A DNA stretch of 48,459 nucleotides, from assembly GCA_015680685.1 (NCBI GenBank), contig MNCI01038353.1:38418-86876 (forward strand). Direction: 5' to 3'. Position 1 is the first letter of the stretch, and every line of letters starts with the position of its first letter. The DNA is from Gnetum montanum. Lineage: Eukaryota; Streptophyta; Gnetopsida; Gnetales; Gnetaceae. The notes under the pieces were generated by a model. It saw only the letters and a program-made list of their open reading frames with translations. It was not told the DNA's origin and did no database searches. The position numbers and the translations under genes are program-made. This document shows, piece after piece, positions 23,527-33,721 of the stretch.

Positions 23527-23851
23527 CTACGCGTAGCATAGCAGCCTTGCAACCTCTCTCCTAGTTGCAATCCTTGCATATTCATTTTCTACTAAGCCCG
23601 CCAGGGTGTCTTCTTTTCGGCACAATACACAAACAGCCCGAAATGGCCTAAAACTAACAAACGGCCCGAAATGACCTAAAACTAGCATCCCAAAGTACGA
23701 AAACTTCACATAACACACATAATAACATGAAACTAGTTTTCCTTTCTGAAATTTTTACATTTCATTCAAAATTTTTGCCTATTGGTGATGTCTGTAAACT
23801 CGTCCAACAAAAAAAAAAGAGAGAGGGGGGGGGGGATCCGCCCTCATACTC
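23527..23851. other. Spacer between gag-protease and the antisense gene
   Basis: Contains a GCTACGCGTAGC motif at 23527-23538 like those of the LTR and two copies of a 28-bp unit (23636-23690) that also occurs at 32644-32712. At 23811-23836 there is a pure A-run, GA repeat and G-run. It is the 3' flank of the antisense gene and the 3' flank of the sense gag-protease, so the two genes converge here. Confidence 0.6.
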
Positions 23852-23986
23852 TCACAAGTTATCCCTGTTCGCATCGCCTTCACCGTTTGTCTCTACCATG
23901 TTTACTTGCACATCATCTGCTCCCATATTGCCCCCTGCTAGCACCTCATTCCTTCCCTCCACAGGCCTCACATCCTCGTTAAGAGC

Positions 23987-24068
23987 CTGCATCCCGAAGG
24001 ATAAAGTAGTTAGTAGGGCCAACAAATGCGATAAATGACAGCTGTAGCAGAGCATCAAAGCAACTAAC
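23987..24068 (-). other. Intron 7 of the antisense gene
   Basis: 82 nt from GTTAGT to GATGCAG, phase 0, with TACTAAC (plus strand 24009-24015) about 22 nt before the acceptor. This is the clearest intron of the gene. Confidence 0.7.
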
Positions 24069-24892
24069 CTGAGGGGAGCCCGTGTTCGTCACAAGAGGTA
24101 TCTGGTCTAGACTAAGCCTGAGACGATGTTCAATCTCCTCCATCGAGATATTCACCCAGGACGTGTCATTAGGTTCAGCTTTCACAGTAGCAAATTTCTC
24201 CTTTTCCAAAATTGTCCATCTTAGAGGTCCCGAGGAAAGGGAGGTGGTGGCGGTCTCCCCTATAGGAAGGGTCACCCCCAAATCTGGGGACTCCGTGACC
24301 TATACCTGCTCTTTGAACTTGGCATAAGCCACAGAAGCACTGATGGCCTTCACAAACACCTCGTACGAGAATGCCTCCATAGTAGCATCTTTATACAGCC
24401 TTCGATGGGTTTCGTTTTCTTGCTTGTATGTATACTTATGGTCCCTTTGGGCCTTCCCCCACTCGAAGATCTTGGTGCTGATGTCTTTCATATCTTGGCA
24501 CTTCTGGTCTAGCAAATTCATTTGCATCTACTATTTGACTATTTCGCGGGTGGATTCTACGTTCTGACGAACGACGGTCCAAAATCTGGTGTGTTCGACC
24601 ATAGCCCTTTGTGACTCCACAGGGTTAGGACTACGGTTCACAAGGAAATCGATCCTCAACTTGAGGTTCTCTACCTTGGCAACTAGTTCCATCTCTCTTT
24701 GCTCGCTCCTATGAGCCCATTTCCACAATTCCTTGTTGGTACGTCTACATTCCCATAGGGAGCACGCTGAATGCAAAATGCATTTATAAGCCTCGTCAAA
24801 TACATGACGAGGCACTTCAATCACGTCAGACGAAAGTGTGGGCACCGGGCCAATTTCCATAGGTTGGACCAGGTCCCATTTGAGCCGAGAGG
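24069..24892 (-). pseudogene. Exon 7 of the antisense gene, helical region
   Basis: About 274 codons in a single frame with only three stops, all TAG where Gln is expected. Charged helical sequence (ELWKWAHRSEQREMELVAKVE...) suggests a coiled coil, followed by a TESPDLG-type linker and a SGPLRWTILEKEKF segment. Exon C-E7 (47071-47835) aligns throughout: SRLKWDL here against SKVKWNL there, and VTESP against VIESP. The acceptor TTCTACAG and donor CAG/GTTAGT are at matching places. Confidence 0.72.
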
Positions 24893-25655
24893 CTGTAGAA
24901 AATGTAACAACCATGTCAACATAACATAAATCAATATGTTTAGAGTTGTAGCATAGCAGCATAAGGGTTATTAATGCTCCTACTCACCCGCATGAGGATC
25001 CGCTTGTTGAATGTGTTTGATCATGTCACAAGCCCCTGGACAAACGTAAACTTGTCAAGAATTTTAGCCCGCGACTCCGTCTGAGGTGGAGAAGGTCCTG
25101 GTACATCAGCGGTAGTACCCGCTACACAATTAAGCATGATAGCAGCAATCACAATTAAGCATAACAGCAACAGCCGAAGTGGACTACAGTAAGGTACATC
25201 CTAAAACCTAAGCTCACCAGTATTTGGCTGTTGTCTCGCATCGTGCTGGTCCAACACAATCGCGGTAGGTTCTGTAGAAGGCCCAGCCAAGTTTGTAAGA
25301 ACTTCGAGTGCTGGGGCTTTCCCCTTCAAGAGGGTAGTGTCTTTCTTATTTTGGAAGGACACCTCTTCACCAGTAGGAAGAGGCTCCATAATGACAAGAG
25401 CCCCTGCCCCGGAGACAAGAGCCCCAGCATCCCTAGCAAGGGCCCTCTCTTCCAAAGCTAGGACCCCTGTGTCTCTATTTTTCGCCCCCAGTCTGAGGGC
25501 TGACATTTCCTCATCACCTTCCTCTTCACCTTCTTCTTCTGCTATTTGCAAAGTGTATACATGCAATAAATAAAAATTGGTTAACTCAAAACTGATACCA
25601 TGCCACAAAGCACCGCTCAGTTAAGCATGAAATAGTTAGCATTCTAAACACTCAC

Positions 25656-26697
25656 CAATAGGGGGTTGCATTCATCACAACTTGAACTGCAACTGCTGCT
25701 CCTCTTCACAAGGGCTTTCCCTAACAAGGGGAGGTCTCTTTCTCCGCAACTCAGCAGGAACAGCCTCAGCCATAAGACGATCACCCTAGGTCGCATTGCC
25801 GAGAATGGTAGGGGGGTCTCCCCTACGCTGTCTTGGCCACAAGTGCTATGAACTGTTAGACCTTTAGTCGTTACAGAAAACGAATCCCTGACCACTTCTG
25901 GAGAAGCCTAGGCTTGCATGGTCTGAAAGACTTGTCAAATCCATGGCTTGGGGATCTGTTCACGATCCACCTCGGACCAGACCCCATCCTCCTGAACTGC
26001 CAGGAACTCCGCAAAATGCTTTAAATAGCCAATATAGAAGGCGTAGTGTATGTTAGAATGGTACTCCGTTTGCTCACAGAGCCCCAAAATTTCACCCTGC
26101 AAGCCACTACACAGGAATTCGGCCTAGTTATAATAGGCCCCTTCCTCCACGACCTCCCGCATTATCCAAGCCTGCCCAAGCCCTAAGACCTTTCCTTGGG
26201 TAAGCAGCTGAGGGAATGCACAAGTGCAAAACACCGGGTATATCCCCATCGCAGGACCATCCTTGAGCTTTTCCATAGGGAACCCTTTCCTCTCCTTGGT
26301 GAGCCTCAGCCACTCCTTAATATTCTTCTTATGGAGGGTCAACTCCTTTTTACCCTTCGACATCACATCGGCACCGTCATTAGGAACGGTAAACAAATCT
26401 GCGAATAGCTGGTCATTGATGTCAATGACCACCTGCACACCCTGCACATATGTGCGAAAGCAACTCACTTGCCCAGAAAATGAGTTGACCAGGGAAAGCA
26501 TCTCGGTAGCAGGAATTCCCAGATTCGGTGCCATAAATAAATCCATAAGCCTGGCCATCCAAATTCTTTTGAGAAAGGGACCTGGAGCTCCTCGTTCCAA
26601 CCAGCTCTGGCTTGTTGATACCTCATCATATTTGAAATAGATGTTTTCCCTTTTCCCTCTGGCAGTTACCACCATCACTTCGCGTGGTTCTTTGCTC
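25656..26697 (-). pseudogene. Exon 4 of the antisense gene, unknown domain
   Basis: The largest exon, about 347 codons in one frame between acceptor GCTGCAG and donor GTGAGTG. Interrupted by TAG at 26124-26126, a TGA near 25936 and a TAG near 25910. Its first 190 residues form a globular-looking region (DEVSTSQSWLERG, then FRTYVQGVQVVIDINDQLFADLF). That part is faintly like the plant-transposon domain of B ORF2, but I would not equate them. The 3' part is rich in Pro, Arg and Ser. Confidence 0.55.
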
Positions 26698-27124
26698 CTG
26701 CAGCAATGATCACAAAAACACTGTAAAAAAAAGAGAAAAAAAATGACACTCGCTTGTTAATCCACTAGGCCTATACGGTGAGGGGAATAGTGGGAGATCA
26801 GCCACTAAGACTTCTTCGAGTGTAACTTGCTTAAAAGGTTCCCTCCACTCCTTGTCCAGCCATCCCTTCATCCTGAAATTAGTGTAGAAAGAGGTGAGTG
26901 TACATAAGAGGGGACGGTACCCTTCCCCGCAAAGAGCAATCATGCCCGCTCGCAAGCTCCTAGCAGAGGCAAATTCCTACAAGGCTAGTTGAGCCGCAGC
27001 CAATTCATCGGGTTGATCATGAACCCCGTCATCATTAAGATGAAACCTAATGACAAGTGCATGCCATCAACCCTCGGTTTAACATAGCCAATGTCACACA
27101 ATAAAATAGAGACATAAAGCTCAC

Positions 27125-27574
27125 CCTCCAACACAGTAAACGTTCCCCTGTGGGTTCAGAAAATATGTCACCATGTAGCGTGTGAGGTACAACATGTTGA
27201 AGGGATGATAGCACTGGTATTCTGGCATGTCCCAAATCCAGGCCAAGTGCCTCAACCCTATGGTATGTGGAGAAGACCCTCCTCCCGACCTTCCTGGAGT
27301 CACGTCATCAAGAAGATATCTCAAGACATCCCGATTTGCCCCTAGCAGCAAGGCCTCTATCACGCCAGATGCCCGCACCTCGTCCAAAGAGGACCAAACC
27401 ATAAGACTAAACTGGCTGAGGAGGAATTTCAGGAAGTCTTGCACCCTATCTCTAAGCCAAATTGCTCAACCTCCCAAACATATCGAAGGAGGGGCAATGT
27501 TGGTCATAGGCCCATCTACATGACACAAGACTCCTTCTGGATCCAAAACGACCAATCTAGATCTTGGCCCTACC
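27125..27574 (-). pseudogene. Exon 2 of the antisense gene: FCP1/NIF-type HAD phosphatase-like
   Basis: About 150 codons with the order typical of plant FCP1/NIF-like phosphatases. LVVLDPEGVLCHV comes first (Asp nucleophile codon 27541-27543; the second Asp of DxD is Glu here). Then VQDFLKFLLSQFSLMVWSS, and then WIWDMPEY...NMLYLTRYMV...NPQGN, which sits where the family has its NTLL-DDSP-K...NP segment. The paired Asp of that last motif is not visible, so catalysis is unlikely in this copy. One TGA (27466-27468) interrupts it. Exon 3 continues with HLNDDGVHDQPDELAAAQ, which may be the domain's tail. The domain call rests on recalled family motifs; a profile search would settle it. Confidence 0.68.
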
Positions 27575-28325
27575 CTTCATAATGGAAACAGCAGACAGTG
27601 ACATTAAACATGAACATAATATGTGCACAGTGTAGCAGCGCCTAGTCAACCATAAGCAAAACATAGTATGATCCCTGTTCATCATAGCACAACAAAGATG
27701 CAAAAGCCTAGCGTAGCAAGAACATGCAGGTAACTTAGCGTAGCAATCAGATAACTAATAGCAGACCTAAATAGGATACGTGTCGTACATCATACAAGCC
27801 CCCTCCCGAAGGTTTCATGGTTCAGCAGTTTAAAGGACCTTGGTCTCACGGCCGTGGAAACAGTCACGATAGTAATGGCCTTGCATATAACCACAATGAG
27901 ACCCTTCCACAATAGTAATGATCAAAAGAAAGCAAGACCACGACAGCACCAAAGCCAAAATAATGCAGCCACAAAAAATACCAGTAGCAAAATAAATGAG
28001 ACATGAAACTAGAGTGGAAGAAGGTAGAAGGTGCAAGGAGAAAGGAATGGAAGAGACGTATAAAACTCACTGGGTCAATAGTGTGTCCTCCCGCGCCAGA
28101 CCGCTCACCTGCGGCCCACATCTCAAAGCCTTCCTCGCCTCCCTAACCTTCGCAAGCACCAACTGAGTCTTGGGAGCCATAGTCCTGCTAGCAGATTTAT
28201 GACCTTCGTAGAAATTTGCCTAGATATGGATTCACACAGTGACTCCACACTCCAAAATCGCCGAAGTGCTCCGATAAGGATTATGCCCTTCTAAAGCAAA
28301 AACAATGAAATTACCAGGATTCGAC

Positions 28326-28336
28326 CCCTATTTATG
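28326..28336 (-). promoter_or_regulatory. TATA box of the antisense gene
   Basis: CATAAATAGGG on the minus strand, about 150 nt before the ATG of exon 1 and in the right orientation. A GCGTAGC motif like those in U3 lies about 70 nt further upstream (28401-28408). Confidence 0.55.
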
Positions 28337-29032
28337 GTAGTAAGAGCAAAATGGGGAAACTTGTTTTCTCTCTCTCTGATTAAGGCGAGGGGTGGTGGAC
28401 GGCGTAGCATGCTCACCACAACATCACAACACTGTTGGCATTTAAACATCCGCACATTCCAAGTCAGTTACTTGCCTTCTCGAAAATAAAAGTGATATGA
28501 TAATAACTCAACTAATAATGGCCACAATCTGCAATGACGTCAAACGAAGTAATTATGCTTCTTGTGTCAGCAATCACTTGGCGAGCCTTGACATAAGGAT
28601 AGCATAGTCCTTAATAGTTTTGCACCTTCATGCCTACATTAACCACCCGGTATGTCTCATGCTTGCAACGCTATCTCTTTTATCGTTATGTAGCGCACCA
28701 AAACCTTGTGTGTCACAATATGGTAATCCAAAATGACACTTAAACAAGTGATTCGGCATCCATATACAACTTCGCAATTTACATCAACAATGACTGTGTC
28801 TTCGACCATCCTAGATCCCTATGCCTGGGTGGTGCGCCACGACCCTAAGCAAGCAAACCACCGATCTTTACATCGCCTTATTTAGCAAGTCGCATCTCAA
28901 TGTTGCTTTGTAGATTTACATTTTGCACAATCTCTGGTGACCCTTACCCAGGCTTTCATCTTGTGGTGGTAGGTTAAGCAGGAAATAGAAACCCACCATG
29001 CCCTATCCATGCCTCTAATATTAACAGGACCA
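28337..29032. other. Region between antisense promoter and RT
   Basis: About 700 bp without a supported gene. It starts with a CT-dinucleotide run (28367-28377) and a GCGTAGCATGC motif, and ends in AATATTAACAG at 29022-29032, a possible sense splice acceptor before the RT reading frame. Confidence 0.4.
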
Positions 29033-30640
29033 CAAGGCAAGCTCGCAAGACAGTTAAACCCCGACGCGATCAACTGGGAGTCGGTTGCAATTAATACTAT
29101 AGCAACCTACCCCCGGATTTGCCTAAGCACCTAGTCCATGTCCTAGATTTTGAGGCCAGAGATGTAACTGAGGATCCACTCATCGAGATACTTGTAACCT
29201 CTACAAGAAGGGAGGTAAAGACATTAAGACTCAACTCTTTACTAGACACGTAAATACACGAGGGCATAGTTAAAATCTTGCAAGAACATGTTGACGTCTT
29301 CACATGGTCATATGAAGATATTCCAAGTTTAGATCCATAGTTGATTCAGCATAACATCGTCTTAGATCCCCACGTGAAGGCAGTTAAGCAAAAGGTGCAT
29401 AAAATCAAGCCAGAAATCGTGCTAGTTGTGAAGGACAAGGTCACTAAGTTATACCGAGCAAGTTTCATCCGTGCAGTCGACTATTCAGAGTGGGTGTCCA
29501 ACATCGTTGTGGTTTTGAAGAAAATAGGAGGGATACAAATGTGTATAGATTTTTGAGATTTGAACAAGGCAACGATCAAGGATAACTTTCCACTACCGAA
29601 CATTGATAAACTCATCGACACCATGGTTGGGCATGCTTTGCTATCCTTCATGGATGTTTTCTCTGGATATAACCAGATCCGCATCAACCCGAAACACCAG
29701 CTATCAACCACCTTCATGACTCCATGGGGGACCTTCTATTATATCATGATGCCCTTTGGGCTCAAGAATGCTGGGGCAACATACCAGCGAACCATGACGT
29801 ACATTTTCAAAAACCACATCCTAGAAACATTAAGTGATTACATAGAAAATATAGGGGTTAAGTCCAAAGAGGCAGCCCATCACCCACACGACCTAGAGTT
29901 AGTCCTCAAGTGCTATCAAAGGCACGATTTGTGTCTCAATCCTAAGAAATGCATCCTCAGAGTAAAGATCAGGTGCATGTTAGGGTTTTTAGTATGAGAG
30001 GCTGGAATACAGGTGGACACAGACAAAGTCAAAGCTATCGTCAACCTAGCACCCCCCACAAATCTAAAAGAGTTACGCGGTCTACAAGGTAGGGTGCAAT
30101 TCATTCTAAGGTTCATAGCAAGACTGACCGATAAGTTATACCCCATGCAACATCTTATGAAAAAAGGTGTTGACTTCAAGTGGACAGTCCAATGTCAACA
30201 AGCCTTCGACAACCTGAAGAAGGAACTCTTCCACCTACCGACAGTGTACCCACCGCAGAGGGACAAGCCTTTCTTCATATACCTCACCACCTGCGACGCA
30301 TCCATAGCGGCACTGCTATGTCAGAAGCGGGATGATGGCTCTGAGATACCAGTGTATTGCCTGAGCCACACATTAATATAATATGAGAAAAAATTACAAT
30401 GAGGTGGAAAGAAATTGCCTAGCCTTAGTGTTGACACTAAAAAGGTGGCAGCACTACTTATTCCGCAGCACAACCAACATCATTTGCAAAAGCAATGTAC
30501 TTCGGGCTATCACCGGCAACCTATATGAAGACAGCAGGATAGCCCAATGGAAAGCCATAACTGCAGAATTTGACTTAAGTTATGTAAGCCAATCATTGAC
30601 AAAGGTCCAAGCCATAGTGACCCAACTTGCGGCCTCGCCA
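29033..30640 (+). pseudogene. pol: A pol part 1: reverse transcriptase and RNase H
   Basis: Reverse transcriptase of the Ty3/gypsy type. VFTWSYEDIPSLDP (29296-29337) leads in. The RT palm has LSFMDVFSGYNQIRI (first catalytic Asp kept), MPFGLKNAGATYQR and, at the YxDD site, YIEN, so both catalytic Asp of that motif are changed. The connection and RNase H follow (KPFFIYLTTCDASIAALL, then the YNEVERNCLALV segment). Stops: TAA near 29251, TAG 29338, TGA near 29554 and 29995, TAA near 30379; a frameshift at about 30390. Would copy element RNA into DNA; dead now. Confidence 0.88.
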
Positions 30641-31236
30641 GTTAACGATCAGGCAATCATCAATCTCGAATTCCCAGATGAATACATTAGCAACGTCACC
30701 ATTGTCCTACTGCATTTCGAGATGACCTTACACTTCGACGGCGCCTCAACCACGCCAAGAGGCAACATCGCTACCATAATCACCTTCCCTTCTAGAGAAA
30801 TGCACCCATCCACTTATCACTTCGCATTCCCATGCACCAACAATGTGGTGGAATACGAAGGGCTACTCAGAGGCCTCTTAACTACCCACACGCTACATGT
30901 CCAACACCTGGTAGTCTAGGGGGATTCACAACTAGTCGTGAATCAAGTCACTGAAGTCTACGCCTACAAGGCTATGCACCTGCAACCCTATTGCGTTCTA
31001 GCAAATTTTTACTAAAACAATTCATAACCACTGATGTGAAATACGTGTCACATAATGAGAACACAGTAGTAGACGCCCTAGCTACTCTAGCGTTAAATGT
31101 TCCATCACACTCCTTGGCAAATCTTCCAACTACGATCATAGAATGTGCAGAGCCTATCACTCAAGCAGAACAGGTGACATCTGTTGACGCTGCGAACGCC
31201 CCGGAGTGGTACGATAATATTAAGACATACTTATAG
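30641..31236 (+). pseudogene. pol: A pol part 2: second, archaeal-type RNase H
   Basis: Downstream of the usual RNase H comes a second one starting TLHFDGAST, with VEYEGLLRGL and, after a TAG at 30917, GDSQLVVNQV. The acidic residues of the site (Asp, Glu, Asp) are kept. This extra domain is the mark of the Tat lineage. A frameshift near 30985 and the TAG at 31234 end the piece. Confidence 0.82.
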
Positions 31237-32685
31237 CATGGCGAAACCCTGGGCGGATTGACATCAACTTAGAGAGATGCGACCCGCAAGCACGCTCGGC
31301 AATATGTGCTCATGGGAAATGGTGCCCTGTGCCGGCGATCCTATGATGGGATATTGCTAGCATGCGTGGGTGGTGAGCAGGCATAGAAGGTAGTTAATGA
31401 AATTCATGAAGGGTTGTTAGGTGGGCACATCGCACCTAGGGCTATGATAGCGAAGATCAGATGCCTAGGGTATTATTGGTCTTACATGGAGTGCGACTGC
31501 TTGTCTAAAGTTAAGACATGTGACACATGTTAGAGATATGCAAATCTTATACACATAGTGCCTGCAGACCTACACCCTACACAAACTATGTGGCCTTTCC
31601 AACGATGGGGACTAGACCTCATAGGGTCCATCACGCCTAAATCTTCCATGGGGCATAGCTTCATCATCGCCACAGAGTATTTTACTAAATGGATGGAAGC
31701 TATTCCTCTGAGGAAGATGACATCCCAAAAAATCTCCCACTTCATCCTCGATAACATCGTGACTAGGTTCGAGCTTCCAATGACCATTGTGACCGACAAT
31801 GGCCCATAGTTTAGCAGTAAGGAAACCTGGGCCTTCTGTAGTATCTTGGGCATTAAACAATCATTTTCTTCCTCCTACTACCTGCAAGTGAATGGATAGG
31901 CGAAGGCTACAAATAAGTCCATCATCAACTTATTGAAGCGGATGCTTAGCAACAACAAGAGGCGGTGGCACGAGCAAATACTCTATGTCCTCTAGGCCTA
32001 TCAAACGACTTGTAAAATCGTGACAAGTAAGACCCCTTATAGTCTCATATATAGATCTAAAGCTATGTTTCCTCTTGAGTTACGGGTACCCTCACTCTGG
32101 ATGATCCTGTCCAACATCGTGAGCGAAGCCCAGAACAATGAATCGTGAGTCATCGACCTCGACTTAGTGAAGGAGGAGTGCGTGCAGACACTAAGATAGA
32201 TCGAGCACTATCAAGAAAGACAACGACAAAAGCACTGTGTAGACCAGCATCAACGACCATTACAGAAGGGAGATCTCATCCTCAAGACTATCCATGAGCA
32301 CGTGAGTAAATTCTCAGCCAGCTGGGAAGGGCCTTACGTGGTCGCTAAAGCCTTCAGGAATGGAGCTTTTAAACTGGTGGACATGGACGACAACGAATTC
32401 ACCAACCTGGTGAACCACATGTACCTCAATCCATACTACATCTATGGTGCAATGACAACATACTACAGCATCCACTACGACGATAAACTAGTAGCCACAC
32501 TGGTCACCGTCGGTAATGATGATAAACTAGCGGCACCAAACAGCGTCCGCCACGACGTAAAACTGGCACTGTTAGTCCACTATGACTATAAACTAGCATC
32601 GTGCATCTGCCTTGACGTAAAACTAGCATGTACGGTCCGCTGGGACCTAAAACTAGCACAGCAGCCCGCTAGGACCCTAAACTAG
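31237..32685 (+). pseudogene. pol: A pol part 3: integrase
   Basis: Zinc-binding HHCC region with IHEGLLGGH and KTCDTC (31400-31530). The catalytic core has WGLDLIGSI (first Asp) and VTDNGP (second Asp). At the third site the expected Glu is Lys (codon 31903-31905, after NG and a stop). C-terminal part has KFSASWEGPYVV and a FKLVDMDDN strand pair. TAG stops at 31384, 31531, 31807, 31897, 31993 and 32197, and TGA at 32146. The frame runs on into a tail with repeated Asp-x-Lys-Leu-Ala units. Would insert cDNA into the genome; inactive. Confidence 0.87.
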
Positions 32686-32712
32686 CACCCGGTCTGCCAA
32701 GACCTTAAACTG
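32479..32712 (+). repeat. About 30-bp tandem array at the pol 3' end
   Basis: Eight copies of a unit with core GACGTAAAACTAGCA, spaced 39, 36, 30, 30, 30, 29 and 28 bases. In the integrase frame the first spacings are multiples of three and give a peptide repeat around DxKLA. Two copies of a related unit occur at 23636-23690. Confidence 0.75.
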
Positions 32713-33708
32713 GGTCTATGTCGCATCCTCAACAGGCATCATCACTGAATATACATCGGACGAAAGGGCATGATACCGGCACGCAGGTGGGACATCACTG
32801 CCCCAGGATGCAGTTCCCAATGCAAGAAATATGCGGTCTAGGGTGGACGTGTCGCCATCTCCGGTGTCATGCTGACCCTCCGAAGACATCGTACGATGTC
32901 ACACGGGCCCTCCGAACCTACTATCGCTATGGCCCACCGCCCTGATGATAGCCCCCAGGCCCATTCTCGCTTCTAAGGTGCTGACAGTATTGTGGCCTAG
33001 CCACAATATTGTTGTGCTTCCATTCCCCACCAAGGTTGTGGCTCATGCAATGTTCAGCTATGTGGTAGCTGATCCCATAGCCGAACTTAGCGCACATGTC
33101 TTTGGCGAGGATCCCGGTGCATCCGCGCCCCCTGGTGCCCTAGGGAATAGCTCCCTCCATGGGCAGTGCTACCAAGACCGCTACTGGCCTCCCTGCTTTT
33201 GGGCATCTCACACCAACAATGGTGCCCAAGGGTAATAATAATGCCAGTAACCCACAAGAACATTGTCCCTGCAGACACACCTCTCTACAGTAGCAAAAGC
33301 TACAACATTGCAAAGTGAGTGCCTTGACTAACATGGTTGTTCAAAAGTGCAAATTCTGGCACATGCGTAACATAGCTCGCCATGCGAAAGGCTCCGATAG
33401 ATAGGTCAAGACCCTTAGTGGATGTAATATAGCTCATCCTACGAAGGGGACACCTACCTATAGGAGGTTGAAGGACAACGCCAGTCAGAGATGAAAACAT
33501 AAACGAGCCCCTCAGAGCACTCTGACGAGGGACTCGGCTAAACATCATCTCTGCTCTCTGCCTTAACCTCCGCAACACTAATGCAGCACCCTCGAACATA
33601 GCCAGGTGATGTACTAGTACTCACCGAGTGACGACCTCAGCGTTACACTCGCTGCGGTGTTTCAAATTCTTTCCTGACGTCCATCGAGCTTGTTCTCCAG
33701 ACGTCGAC
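32713..33708 (+). other. 3' untranslated region of A
   Basis: About 1 kb of GC-richer sequence between the array and the polypurine tract. Open frames such as 32945-33235 show no family motif. I see no further gene. Confidence 0.5.
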
Positions 33709-33721
33709 AAATAGGGGCCAA
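33709..33721 (+). other. Polypurine tract of A
   Basis: AAATAGGGGCCAA, directly before the TG of the 3' LTR. Confidence 0.65.

Larger units (their letters stand above)
23852..28180 (-). pseudogene. Antisense spliced gene in A: FCP1-like domain plus helical C-terminus
   Basis: A multi-exon gene on the minus strand inside element A, between protease and RT. Proposed exons: E1 28109-28180 (MAPKTQLVLAK start), E2 27125-27574, E3 about 26754-27046, E4 25656-26697, E5 25218-25541, E6 24988-25121, E7 24069-24892, E8 23852-23986. Donors are mostly GTGAGC, GTGAGT or GTTAGT. Acceptors include TTCTACAG and GCTGCAG, and the last intron (82 nt) has a TACTAAC branch site. Phases agree at E2/E3 (2), E5/E6 (1), E6/E7 (1, after one indel) and E7/E8 (0). 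They do not close at E1/E2, E3/E4 and E4/E5, so indels or missed exons remain. Most stops are TAG in place of Gln. E2 is FCP1-like, E5 acidic, E7 helical. Element C has the same E6-E8. Function unknown. Confidence 0.78.

Noticed and set aside
23811-23836. A-run, GA repeat and G-run as a functional triplex or quadruplex element
   Set aside because: A single simple-sequence tract; no equivalent in C, so slippage is the simpler reading.
23527-29032. The antisense block of A as a separate transposon inserted into A
   Set aside because: I saw no terminal repeats or duplicated target at its borders, and the diverged element C has the same gene at the same position.
32945-33235. 96-codon ORF in the 3' region of A as an extra gene
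   Set aside because: No recognisable motif and overlapping open frames on the other strand; GC-rich composition favours chance.
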